Of a stretch of 64,000 nt of DNA, positions 23,482 through 34,479 are shown in pieces. The notes under the pieces were generated by a model that was not told the origin of the DNA, did not search any database, and saw only the letters and a list, made by a program, of their open reading frames with translations. The number at the start of each line of letters is the position of its first letter. The stretch's first letter is position 1. Location: assembly GCA_033675265.1 (NCBI GenBank), contig JAUJYZ010000595.1:1-64000 (forward strand), read 5' to 3'. The DNA is from Actinostola sp. cb2023. Lineage: Eukaryota > Cnidaria > Anthozoa > Actiniaria > Actinostolidae. Made by a program: the position numbers and the translations under genes.

Positions 23482-24479
23482 TTAAAGTGCATATGAAGCG
23501 AAATTTATTTTATAATTAAAATTTAGTTTTAACATTGATAAAACATAATCGATGATAAATGTTTTTCTGGTGTAAGCTTTTGTACGTGAATTTCGCGAAG
23601 AGCGAGAGGTGCTCTCCCGCTAAAAATTGCCACAATTTCCGCTCGACCAAATCGCCGGATGTGACGTAATACGTTTTTTCCCTCGAAGCAACAAGCATGG
23701 CAGACACACGACCATTGAAGAAAGGGGGGAAGTATTGTGTGGCTGGTGGCCCAAATACAGTAAGCTGTCAGAACACTAGCTACTCCCCTGCCATATCGAT
23801 GCATTATTTTCCGCCAGATGAAGCTGTAAGGCAACAATGGACTCGATTTGTCCAAAGGCATAGAGCCAACTTTCAACCGACCAAAACATCTGTAACTCAA
23901 TGATACTCTTAGCAAATTACACCTAGCGTCTCTGCGATTTCTTTGTAAAATGATACATTGCTGTGTGCCAGAATACACTAACTATTCAGCCAAAACCGAG
24001 TGAACCAAGAGGGTGAATTGTGGAAGGTTGACGATATGACGTCACAACATGGCCACCAGGTAGCAAGTTTCAACGGGAAATTCGCGAACAGAGATTCGTA
24101 ATTCGTTCTGAAATTTACATTTTCGAGTTTAATATTTAAAAGAAAACACTCTCAATTGAAAATTGACAAAAATGTTTGTGGTAATACATTATTATATTCC
24201 CTTGAGTAAGGTAAATTATGTTATCGTATATTTTATTGTGTATGTTAGAAGAAACAAGAGACTAATGAAAGTACCCTAGACAAAGAAGATGACTCTTCAG
24301 AGGATGCACAAACATCAGATGATGAAGATGAGGAAAGTTATAACATGATCAGTCATGATTCAGAACCTGAATCAAGTACCTCAGAATCTGAATATGATGA
24401 ATCAACTAGTGATGACATGTTATCTGAAAACTGGAAATCTCTTGAGGAAACCACGGAAACTAAAAGTGGTGAAGATGAT

Positions 24480-25008
24480 TGTAATAGTTACTTCCGGTAC
24501 ATTCACTTCCTTTTATTATGTAAATGTATTCCGTTTATTATGTAAATTAGATAGCCCGTTGTTCACATGTTTCAAGAGTCGGGGTTGTAATACGTATTCC
24601 ATATATGGTATGAGCGTATAGCGGCCCCTAACAAGCGAATAGAAGCACTTAACTAGCGAATGGCGACCCATTTTTTTATTTCCATCCCTAACCCTAAACC
24701 TAACCCTCCGCTTTACCGCACTTGACCACGAGGGATTACGCTGCCAAACTCTGCATTTTTTCTAGCTTTTGAAAATAGTTTGCATTGCAAATACCTATTA
24801 ACCAAATTGGGGCCGCTATTCGCTTGTTAGGGGCCGATATACGCTTGTTAGGGGCCGCTATTCGCTTGCACGCTTTTACCATATATGGAATACGTATTAC
24901 AACCCCATCTGTGCTTCAAGATGGCTACGCATAACAAAATAAAGATGTTCGTTCTGAATCCGATCTAATCGTATGTTTTATGTGCCATCCCAAGGCAATA
25001 ACATTACA
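24480..25008 (+). repeat. Gypsy 5' LTR, enlarged by an inserted MITE
   Basis: Matches the 3' LTR at 29164–29318 apart from a short internal duplication (TTATTATGTAAAT twice) and the MITE at 24581–24906. It is followed directly by TGGTGTCAGAAGTGAACC, a primer-binding-site-like sequence. Confidence 0.9.
24581..24906. mobile_element. MITE inside the 5' LTR
   Basis: The termini GGGGTTGTAATACGTATTCC and the complement are joined by inner inverted GCGGCCCCTAACAAGCGAAT repeats. The flanks TTTCAAGA and CTTCAAGA look like an 8–9 bp target duplication with one change. The 3' LTR lacks it, so it arrived after the gypsy element. Confidence 0.8.
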
Positions 25009-25026
25009 TGGTGTCAGAAGTGAACC
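25009..25026 (+). promoter_or_regulatory. Gypsy primer binding site
   Basis: TGGTGTCAGAAGTGAACC begins immediately after the 5' LTR with the TGG expected of a tRNA 3'-end complement. The tRNA identity is not determined. Confidence 0.6.
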
Positions 25027-25110
25027 GAATCTACATAGAAGAGCTGTTATCCAAGGTCAGGATACACCAGGAAGGTGAAATGTTCTGCGAAAGTTTACAG
25101 CCAAACGAGC

Positions 25111-25893
25111 AAGATGACAACCACCGAGCTAGCAGGATTACCGGTACCAACAATGGACTTGAACGCCCCAGATGCGCCTCAGTTGTTCAAAAAATTCAAA
25201 GCAAAATGTACGTTAATCTTCGAAGGTCCACTCAAAGAAAAATCTGAGAAAGAGAAAGTGAATTATTTACTTATTTGGTCGGGGGATGACGGTATTGAAC
25301 TGGCCTCCATGTGGACCCTTACCAAAGACGAATAAGGCAAGTTAGCGACGTACTGGAATAAATTTGAGGATTTTGTCGTGCCAAAGAGCAATTTCAGGCT
25401 GTCTAGATTCAAGCTCCGATCGATGAAGCAAGGAGCAGAAGAGTTAGTAAATATATTTGTAAAGAGACTCAGAGTTCTCGTCCAAGAGTGTAACTTTGCA
25501 AATCCAGATGAACACCTCATCGATGCGCTTATATTTGGAACCAACTCGGACCAGGTGCGATCAAAACGTTTGAAAGAACCAGCAGATATGACGTTCAACA
25601 AAGCTATAGACATCGCAAGAACAGAGGAAGCGACCAAACGTCAGGTTCAAGGTATGAATCTACCCGCTTCACAGCAAGATAACTCACAGCTTCATCTACT
25701 GAAGCAAGAACAGAATAACAGACCTAGAAGGCAACAACGACCTTCAAATAATGATCAGAGAAAATGTTGGAACTGTGGTTTAAACCATGATGTATCAAAG
25801 AGAGAGAATTGTCCAGCATTCAACACAAGATGTAATACGTGTAATATTCTACACCACTGGTCACGCCAGTGTCGAAAAAAATCAAGCAGATAA
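25111..25893 (+). pseudogene. Gypsy gag, with an internal stop
   Basis: The frame beginning MTTTELAGLPVPTMDLNAP runs to a TAA near 25333 and continues in the same frame through YWNKFEDFVVPKSNFRLSRF. The C-terminus has CWNCGLNHD and CNTCNILHHWSRQC, zinc-knuckle-like nucleic-acid-binding motifs. The arrangement matches Mag-lineage gag. The product would be truncated unless the stop is read through or is an error. Confidence 0.8.
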
Positions 25894-26001
25894 ACAACAA
25901 TATCCAACACTCCCAAAGTCAAACTCAAGGCAAATTCAAGGCAAAACTTACATGCCCTGGAACAGCAAGCTGATGATACAGAGCAGCTTTACTTCAGCCC
26001 A

Positions 26002-29000
26002 TTGATCATTGATAATATTGGCCAAGGATCTACTATAAAGCAAGCAATGGTAAATATAAACATCAACTCTAAGCTTGTCGCATGCAAGGTCGACAGTGGT
26101 GCTGAGGGCAACGTAATCCCTATTGACAAATACAAAGAGCTATTTCAAGATGTAGACATTAAGACAAGTAACACTAAAATCATTGCTTATGGAGGACATC
26201 CAATCAAGAATTATGGTAACTGTACATTAACTGTTACACATTTGAACACAACCATAGAAAGTTTGTTTCATGTAGTGGAGTCACAAGGACCGGTAATACT
26301 GGGTTTACAGACAAGTCAGGATCTCAAGTTGATATCACTTCATTGTAGTTTAAATTCACAGTTGAGTCAGATACAAAGTCACAACCAGAGCAAAAGAAAG
26401 GCAAGCCCAAAGGATATGCACAAGCAAAGGAGAAACTCCTTAATGAATACAGTTACTGTTTTGAAGGAATTGGATGTTTTCGAGGGCGAGTACCACATTA
26501 TTCTTGATGAAACAGTACCACCAGTAGTACATCGATCCACCACGTCGTGTACCAGAAGCTCTTCGTAAACCCTTCAATTGCAGAGCTTGACTCGTTATGT
26601 GCTCAAGAAATACTGAAGAAAGTGGACAGACCCACTGACTGGGTTATCTCATTTGTATGTGTGACTAAACCAAATGGATCAATCAGGTTGTGCATAGACC
26701 CAAAGGATCTCAACAAAGCCACCAAAAGGCCTCACCACTATACACCAACACTGGAGGACATATTAGCAAAGCTGAATGGAGCCAAATATTTTTCAATAGT
26801 TGATGCACGAAGTGGATACTGGAATATAAAGTTGGATGAAGAAAGCTCCTACTACACAACTTTCAATTCCCCTTTTGGTCACTATCATTTCTGCCGACTT
26901 CCCTTTGGCTTAATCTGTGCACAGGATGTATTCCAGAAGAAAGTAGACGAAACCTTCGGTGACCTTACAGGTGTGACTGGAATTGCTTATTATATTGTCG
27001 TGGTTGGATTCAAAGAAGATGGCAGTGATCATGATACTAACCTGCAAGCCGTTATGGATAGAGCACGCAGTACTAGTCTAAAGTTCAACACTGATAAATG
27101 TGTCATAAAGAGCACTAGTATTCCATTCTATTGGCACATTTTGAGTGCAAATGGTCTTAAGGTCGACCCTTCAAAGGTAGAGGCAATCAATGCAATGGAT
27201 CCATCGTCTGCACTTCCAGATTTACAGTCATTTCTAGGAGCTACACAGTATCTTAGCAGATTCATACTTGTGGGATTTAGTCAAAACATCCAGTGAATTT
27301 GTTTGGAGTCCTGAACACCAAGCAGCTGTTGACAGTAGCAGCACCAACATCGCTTATATATTTTGACAGCAAGAAACCATTAGTCGTTCAGGTTGACGCA
27401 TCACAGCGTGGATTAGGCGCTGTACTCCTGCAGGATAATCAACCTCTGGCCTATTCTAGCAAACTACTAACTGACACTGAACGACACTGAACGACGCTAC
27501 TCCACCATTGAACGAGAAATGCTTGGAGTAGTGCATGGACTAGAGAAATTTCACTATTATTGCTATGGCAGACCAGTGGTTGTTCAGACGGATCACAAGC
27601 CCCTCGAGGCAATATCTAAAAAAACATTTGGCAAGTGCACCCCCACGCATTGCCAGAATGCTCTTAAGAATTCAGAAATACAATGCACAAGTTACCTATA
27701 TTCCAGGAAAGGACATACCACTCACAGACGCCTTGTCACGAATCAGCTCTTGTCCTGGAGATGAAATCCCAGGTTTAGATATATCGGTACATGAGTTACA
27801 CTTACACTTGAATGCAACTCCTACAAGACTTGATCAGATAAGAGATGAGACAGCAAAGGACATTGACCTAGCACTATTACGGACAGTCATAACTAATGGT
27901 TGGCCCAAAACCAGATCGGATTGTCCATCACAACTGCATGCATATTGGAATTATCGAGATGAGTTAACTGTCGCAGACGGTATAATTCTGAAAGGACTTA
28001 TAATTCCTAAAACATTGCAAGTTGAAGTACTAAACCAACTACATTATGGTCATCAAGGATCAGGAAAATGTAAGCTACGTGCTAAAGGTTCAGTGTTTTG
28101 GCCTAATATCAATCAAGATATTGATATAATGGTGAAACAATGTGCACCTTGTCAGCGTCATCAGAAAGAAAACACCAGAGAGCCCATGATTCCACATGAT
28201 GTACCGCAGAAATCATGGCATACTCTAGGAGCAGATCTATTTTATTGGAACAATTCACACTAGTATGTGACTACTACAGCAAATTCCCTTTAGTACGAAA
28301 ACTTGCTAACTGTGAGTCAAGCACCACCATTGCACACATGAAGGGTATGTTTGAAGAACATGGGATTCCAGACAAGTTGATTACAGGAAATGACACACAG
28401 TTTACATCTGAGGTATTTCAGAAGTTTAGCAACACTTATGGCTTTGATCATGTAACAACATCACCATATTACCCACAAGCTAATGGCTTCATAGAGCGCA
28501 ACGTACAAACAGTAAAAAGTCTGCTACAAAAATGCAAGGAGTCAGGTGCATACCCTCATTTAGCTATGTTATGCCTCAGAACAACACCACTCGATCATAC
28601 CTTGTCATCACCGGCAGAATTACTAAACTCGCGTGTCTACAAGACCAATTTACCAGCAATCTCTAAATCAAATATTGGACTATCAGCTGATGGAGATATA
28701 AACAGCAAATTGCAGGAAAGACAAGATAAACAGAGATTTGCCTACGACAAGACAGCCAAGTCCTTATCACCACTCTATCCTAACGAACAAGTTCGTGTGC
28801 TCAACTCTCAAACACACACATGGCAGCAAGGTATCATCAAGGATGCAACCATACACCCTCGTTCTTACATGGTCGCCAAGGAAAGCGGAAATGTTCTACG
28901 AAGGAACCGACGACATTTACACCATGTACCTAGAGACACTGACAATGCAGCTACTGATGTACCATGCATGCCATCTACACTTAATCAAGATCGGAACAAT

Positions 29001-29102
29001 GACATTGTTAGCACGGTTGAACAATCTAGTGAACCCCAAACCACAGAGTTGAGGCGATCGACACGCCTGAAAGACAAGACCTTTTTAATGTATAAACATT
29101 AA
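26002..29102 (+). pseudogene. Gypsy pol: protease, RT, RNase H, integrase
   Basis: Protease has CKVDSGAEGNVIP. RT has GSIRLCIDPKDLNKA, SIVDARSGYWNIKLDE and FCRLPFGL, but the catalytic YxDD box reads YYIVVV, so both aspartates are lost. RNase H has VQVDASQRGLGAVLL and VQTDHKPLEA. A 10-base repeat, GAACGACACT, near 27480 shifts the frame. Integrase keeps the HHCC finger (HYGHQG, CAPCQRH) and the D-D-E core (GADLFYW, ITGNDTQFTS, NGFIERNVQT), with another frameshift near 28245. Further shifts lie near 26550 and 27290. It is not capable of autonomous transposition as written. Confidence 0.88.
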
Positions 29103-29163
29103 AACTTGTTTATTTCATAACATTGTTACAGTTGATATTTTCTTAACAAGAGAAAGAAGGAGA

Positions 29164-29318
29164 TGTAATAGTTACTTCCGGTACATTCACTTCCGTTTAT
29201 TATGTAAATTAGATAGCCCGTTGTTCACATGCTTCAAGATGGCTACGCATAACAAAATAAGATGTTCGTTCTGATTCCGATCTAGTCGTATGTGCCATCC
29301 CAAGCCAATAACATTACA
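29164..29318 (+). repeat. Gypsy 3' LTR (155 bp)
   Basis: Starts TGTAATAG and ends CATTACA, a short inverted terminal repeat. It is collinear with the 5' LTR. Confidence 0.9.
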
Positions 29319-29635
29319 ATGATGAACTTCAGAATAATATTAGGTATGAATAATCAATGTAAATATCAACAATTATTGTTTATTATCCATTTGCCTAATT
29401 TGCAACTTTGTTTCTATTCCAGTGTTCCTCCTAATACACCTACATATGATGAACCAAAATCCATTGTATTTTACTCTATGTTGATGAATCTTTTTTCAAT
29501 CTTTTGTTTTAAATGTAAAGATGGAACCCCTTTAGGCACAATGAAAAAAAATGGGACAATGGCGTGTGTGTCACAACACAGTTTTGCTACATTGATGGCT
29601 GGTGCTACAATTGCCAAAGTTTCACTTGTTTTTAA

Positions 29636-30092
29636 AGTGCATATCAGGGTTTTGGGTTTCTTTTGAAAATCGATTATATATGAAGTGAATAGTGGGATGG
29701 TTCAGTATTTTGTGATTTGAGCTTCGCATTTGCGAGTTATGATGGTTTGAAATCGTGATATGTTAATTAGGTGACGTCAACGCAGGCATCATTTATTATA
29801 CAAAAGCGCCCCTTTGCAAATTACTGACATTTTTAAACTGGCAAAAAGTTATTCTACAACTTATATAAATGATGTTAAACTTTTATTTCTATTTTAGAAA
29901 AGAGTGCTACTTGAAAAAGTTAAAATAAGTTACGGCAAATGCCTGCATTGACGTCACCTAATTAGTATATCATGATTTCAAACCTTCATAACTCGCAAAT
30001 GCGAAGCTCAAATCACAAAATACTGAACCATCCCACTATTCACGTTATATGTAATCGATTTTCAAAAGAAACCCAAAACCCTGATATGCACT
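29636..30092. mobile_element. Foldback MITE with AGTGCATAT ends
   Basis: Arms of about 140 bases begin AGTGCATATCAGGGTTTTGG and end with the complement. They share GCTTCGCATTTGCGAGTTATG and GGTGACGTCAA blocks. The left flank is TTAA (29632–29635); the right flank is CATA. The first nine bases equal those of element B, so it may be a non-autonomous relative. Confidence 0.85.
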
Positions 30093-31421
30093 CATAAGAG
30101 CAGATGAATGAGAAAATCAAGCAAAGTTGGAAATGAAAATTTTCACCCACCTTGAAATTTTGTGTGCAGGTAGACCACCCAGGGGGGTGCACAAAAACAC
30201 CCCTTGTTGGGGTCATCAAATGCATTGTTGCCATAGCAACGGCTATTTGTTCCTTCTGGCCCATGTGCCACAAATTCAACCCAAAATGCCCTCCAGGAAA
30301 GGGCAAATGAATGAGGCTCTTTCTCCGGCGCATTTAAACCAATTTCATTCAAATTTGTTCCACTAGCAGGGCAACTCTTCTAGTTTTAAAAATGGTCAAT
30401 CACTACAATTCGCTTTGAGTATTCGCTCAGAAAATCAACACTTAATGAGGGGCCATGTCGGCCATTTTGGTAGACATGAAAAACAGGCCAAACTATTTGG
30501 CTGATATCTCCTAAAGTACGCTCTTCTAAGAAATGATACTTTTATAACAACTTCTATAGACATTGATGTTTTAAATTCTACAAAAAGTTTTTTGGGGAAA
30601 ATTATAATTTTACGGTGGGGGTTCGTACCATTTGAGGGAAATGGTCAAAATATGAAAAATTAGTCTTGTTATAGCTCGATTATTTCACTCAAAAACTAAT
30701 TTCATTTACTAAATATCACTATAAAGGCAATTCTTATTATCTCCTAAACACATTCAATCCAATTGTTGAAAGTCTGAAGACTCGAAGTCTGAGAAATAAA
30801 TATTCATAAAAGACCTACCTTGCGAATTTGGTCACTTTTCACAATGTCGGTCTAATCGAGGTAATTTTACCCTGATTATTCCACATTCTTGGCCATACAT
30901 GGTGCAGTCACTAACAGGCATGAAAAAGCTCTAATTACAACTTTAAGATGTTCAGATTAAGATATAAACAAGTGTTCGAAAATCGTTCGAAATTTAATTT
31001 AGCTGAAACTTCATTGAATAATTCTTCAATGGTCTAATAATCACTAATTCAAATATTTTTTCCATATTCCAGAGGGAAGTACTATATTTTTATGAATCTT
31101 TAGAAGTTTCAGTGAGATCATCTACTCAACCCAAACAATCAACACAGCTTCGCTCCATACATTTCTTTGTGTTAGTTTCTTGAGTTATTTTATTTTTATG
31201 AAGCTAAAAGTTTGGGTGAAGTAGTTTTTCTTACATTACTGCGTATGATTGATTGTCTGAATGTTTGGGTTGAGTAGATTAAATTAAATTTCGAACGATT
31301 TTCGTCAGAGTCCCCAATTAATAAGTAATATCATGCAATACAAGGGTAGGAAGTGTATTGTAGCAAAACATTGCATGGAAACGTTACTAGACAATGATAA
31401 TAATTCATTGATTTTTTTAAA
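30093..31421. other. Non-coding interior of element B, with nested inverted repeats
   Basis: AAATCGTTCGAAATTTAATTTA (near 30981) is inverted at 31284–31306, and inside it ATCTACTCAACCCAAAC (near 31121) is inverted near 31262–31280. Together they form a ~330-bp foldback unit. No transposase exon was found here. Confidence 0.6.
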
Positions 31422-34240
31422 TTAATTAATTTTCTTCTCTAGGCATATTCTCTTGTTGCATGTGTAAAAAATCACTCGATCGATCTCATGATAAATGCAT
31501 GCTGGTAGTGGTCTACTATGGCTCCAGCCCATGTACCCACATAGCCAGCGTATCAGCCATCGGTAGGCAACAGCACGTAGGCATCTGATTGTTAACAAAA
31601 TCATTATTCCAATCATTATTTGCGCAATCAGTGTACATAAATCTGGCGCTATATAAATCATCATTATTATGATATTATAACAGTAACGAACTCAATCAAC
31701 GTCAAAGAAAAGTGTTATTCTGGCTCAGTGTCAAGTATAACAACCAACTTTTGTGCAGTTATCACAGAACTCATTGTCGTCGGATACACCTGTAAACTTC
31801 CCCTCGTGCTCTCAAATACTCCCTTTGAATAGCTTTCGAACTCTTTCCCACACTTTGGGCAGTTTTCTACGGAAGTAATCCCTTCTCCGTACTTTTGCTT
31901 GAGCCCCTCTGCTATGTCTCCATTTGAAGACACCATTGTCTTGAGACTGTGATAGTGAATTTCAGCTTGATGCCCAAGCAAACTAGCCATGCATTCATAC
32001 TTGTCTGCGGCTTTCTCTTTAGACTTGCACAGACCGTTGAATCAGTGTCAGGAGGTTTAAAATCGTCTTGATAATAAATGTTCTACCATATATCTGTTCA
32101 GGATTTCTTTTCAGGCTTTATTTTAATTAATTAATTAATTAATTTTCAAAATCTCTCAACTTGTATCCCACCAGTGCAAGTTTTACTGGGGATCATTTGC
32201 GGAACTCATCGGGGATCATTTGCGGGCCGGGATCATTTGCGGGCCTAGTTTGGGGATCATTTGCGGGCCTGGGATCATTTGCGGGCCGGAATCATTTGCG
32301 GGGCTGTACAGTACCCACTTTTGAAGTCTAAAGTTGAAAACCAGGCGAATCCAGACATGGACTCGAGTGCTTCGTCAATTGTTGGTAAGGAATAAGAGTC
32401 TTTTATTGTCTATAAAGCCTAAGAATGGCACCTTATGTCCACCATGCGTGCCACCTCCACCATCATCCATGTGTTCTTTCCAAGGATGTAAGGGGTCATG
32501 GGTATTTGGGAGGTCCTTGGGGTACTTAAGGCTGGACCGCATGCACGAAGGTGGTACGAGTACTCTGTAAAGAGAACTTAACAGTGTGCGTATCAAGAAG
32601 GCCCTACGTCTCCAAGTACACTCTCTAACCTCACAAGTAGAGAAATAGTACAACTTGAATTATTGTAAAGAACACAGAGAAACCCACAAAAAAATAAAGG
32701 AGATTGTAAGTTGGCTACAGTTGCTACATATATAAAGTGATAATCCCTTATAGCTAATGGTCAAATGACTTTTCCATTGATCAAAATAATAATCGTTTTC
32801 GGGGCATCTATCAAAGCAGTATACTACGGTTCCTTTCGAATATCAGTTAAGGTGGTTCCCGCATAATGAATGACCGGTTTGCCGTATTTATTTAACTCGC
32901 TCGCTCCGCGTCAATATTGCTTGGATTTTATTGTGCTTAACACAAATACTAATTCAACTATTCTGCCTTTCGACGGTGTATTCAAAATTATCATTGTAAG
33001 CCGCGTTTGTGAATGCCAGCTGATATTCAAACGACACTATTTTCACTAAAACTGCTGCCAAGCGTTATTCCCAAGTACGATTTTTTTTAAACTTCGTGAA
33101 CGGCCTTTTAAGGTCCCTAGTAATGTTCTGACGAGGTAAGAAAAAAATTGTTCGAGCCGAAATCACGTAACAACCGATTTGTCCAAATTTTGACAACAAA
33201 AATATGAATTGATGATTTCGGCTCGATCAATTTCCTTCTTACCTCGTCAGAACATTACTAGGGACCTTAAAAGGTCGTTCACGAAGTTTAAAAAAAATCG
33301 TACTTGGGAATAACGCTTGGCAGCAGTTTTAGTGAAAATAGTGTCGTTTGAATATCAGCTGGCATTCACAAACGCGGCTTACAATGATAATTTTGAATAA
33401 ACCTTCCAAAAGCAGAATAGTTGAATTAGTATTTGTGTTAAGCATAATAAAATCCAAGCAATATTGACGCGGAGCGAGCGAGTTAAAAAATACGGCAAAC
33501 CGGTCATTCATTATGCTGGAACCACCTTAAGCTTATATAAAGCCGTAGTCAAGACTCAAGGTACGTATTCAATATTCATATATTGTTGGTGTGGTAAAAA
33601 AATATTTATGATATATCAACAACAAAGTGAGTTGCTACTTACTGGTTCTCTGCTTGGCCATCAATACGTCGATAGCTTTTACCATTTTGAGTTTTCAGAA
33701 GCGGACCAGCTTGTCGTACAACTGCTCGATGAGTTAATGGTGTGTATTCTTTGTGCTGGGTCATAAAGCGTACTTGTTCTCCACTTCCATCAAAAGAGAA
33801 TTTGTTTAAAGCAACACTGACCTCTCGGCAGCATCTAAATTCCAGTGCCCCAGTTAGGAAGGTATCGCTACAACTACACCTACGACAAATTTGTTTCATT
33901 TCAATTTGTTATCTTACAAACAGTGAAAGATCCTTCAAAAAACTTACCACAAACTGGACCTTGTTTTTCGTAGCGAGAAGCTAAAAGTGCGGGTGTTGGT
34001 CCATCGTCGTCCTTTTCTTCTTCTTCTTCTTCTGCCTCCCTGCTACCCTGTGTAAATAAAGGCATCTATCTATCTATCTTCATATTCATCTGATGAACTA
34101 TCGAGAGGTTCATCTTGATATGGTTGAAAATTCTCTATCTTTACAGATATTTCGTCTTCCCCATTGCCGTCTTCCATCGCCGTCTTTCATATCACTTCCA
34201 CTTTCCATTGATCTACCTTCCACACTTTCTGACATTTTCG
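31422..34240 (-). CDS. P2X7-ballast-like protein (cargo of element B), N-terminus uncertain
   Basis: Core exon 33880–33643 and last exon 31584–31422 join in phase across a long intron holding a MITE and the unrelated frame at 31715–31990. Motifs in order are CSCSD, FRCCREV, MTQHKEYTPLTH, ENQ, AYRWLIRWLCGYMGWSHS and PLPACIYHEI, the same ballast-domain order as at 5599–7236 but clearly diverged. An upstream exon, about 34240–33948, has ATG starts, the acidic stretch DEPLDSSSDEYE, a Glu run and PALLASRYEKQG. It contains a TATC microsatellite and at least one frame change, so the start is unresolved. It converges on the transposase as in element A. Zinc binding is inferred from the cysteines. Confidence 0.75.
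31715..32030 (-). CDS. Unrecognised frame with zinc-finger-like cysteines
   Basis: Reads CMASLLGHQAEIHYHSL, then ENCPKCGKEFESYSKG. A second frame just downstream has FCDNCTKVGC after a possible CAG acceptor, which would supply the second half of a four-Cys zinc site. It lies within the P2X7-like intron on the same strand. I do not recognise it; it may be a remnant of another gene or an alternative exon. Confidence 0.3.
32190..32306 (+). repeat. Short repeat GGGATCATTTGCGGGCC, six copies
   Basis: GATCATTTGCGG occurs six times in about 115 bases with spacers of 5–13 bases. The clustering is too regular for chance and could be a binding-site array or a decayed minisatellite. Confidence 0.8.
32851..33526. 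mobile_element. Foldback TTAA element (676 bp)
   Basis: Near-perfect inverted arms of about 320 bases start GGTGGTTCCCGCATAATG and end with the complement GCTGGAACCACC, flanked by TTAA at 32847–32850 and 33527–33530. It is non-coding. The target site and size fit a non-autonomous Kolobok-type element, different in sequence from the A, B and C termini. Confidence 0.88.
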
Positions 34241-34479
34241 ATTAGTTGTCTTATTTCTTCTCTCGTTTATCACCTCTCGTGGCCCTCTGGTTTATCACCC
34301 CTCGTCACAGCCATCAAGTTCGCTACCAGTCTCCAGTGCCAAGTAGGGATCTTTAGGTCGCTCAAAAAACATTATTTCCGAAACAATCAAAGAAAACCAG
34401 TATGTGACATTTTTGCTAAGGTTAATGTATGTTGGATTTTTACTAAAATAAATTTCGCTTCATATGCACTTTAAGTATT

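Larger units (their letters stand above)
24480..29318 (+). mobile_element. Mag-like Ty3/gypsy LTR retrotransposon, defective
   Basis: Bounded by LTRs beginning TGTAATAGTTACTTCC and ending CAATAACATTACA, with a 5-bp target duplication ATGAT (24475–24479 and 29319–29323). gag, protease, reverse transcriptase, RNase H and integrase are all identifiable in the order of gypsy elements, but with stops and frameshifts. A polypurine tract (AAGAGAAAGAAGGAGA) precedes the 3' LTR. It inserted into the acidic exon of the element B transposase. Confidence 0.92.
23697..29632 (+). pseudogene. THAP-domain Kolobok transposase, N-terminal part, split by a gypsy element
   Basis: The first exon, from ATG 23697, encodes MADTRPLKKGGKYCVAGGP, a Cys pair, SMHYFPPDEAVRQQWTRF and QRHRANF. 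This is the front of a THAP zinc finger; the frame is lost before the second C-x-x-H pair. An acidic exon starts at 24249, is interrupted at 24479 by the gypsy element, and resumes at 29324–29343. The next exon from 29423 reads DEPKSIVFYSMLMNLF, FKCKDGTPLG and GTMACVSQH. After a shift it has WCYNCQS, matching the CEKCKK zinc ribbon of the element A transposase. A MITE then ends it. No catalytic D-D-E part was found downstream. Confidence 0.75.
23486..34470. mobile_element. Complete Kolobok-like TTAA element B (11 kb), with nested insertions
   Basis: The left terminus AGTGCATATGAAGCGAAATT (23486) is the exact complement of the right terminus (ending 34470) for at least 27 bases. TTAA flanks both ends (23482–23485, 34471–34474). 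It carries a + strand THAP transposase remnant on the left and a - strand P2X7-like gene on the right. A gypsy element, an LTR-inserted MITE, and MITEs at 29636–30092 and 32851–33526 lie inside. The central and C-terminal transposase exons are missing. Confidence 0.85.

Noticed and set aside
23529..23978. 149-aa frame on the - strand
   Set aside because: Overlaps the THAP-encoding exon on the opposite strand and has no recognisable motif.
25263..25637. - strand frame opposite gag
   Set aside because: Antisense shadow of the gypsy gag gene.
23486..34470. piggyBac element, because of TTAA duplications
   Set aside because: The encoded protein has a THAP finger and the zinc-ribbon region of the Kolobok-like family; no piggyBac transposase motif or CCYT-type terminus is present.
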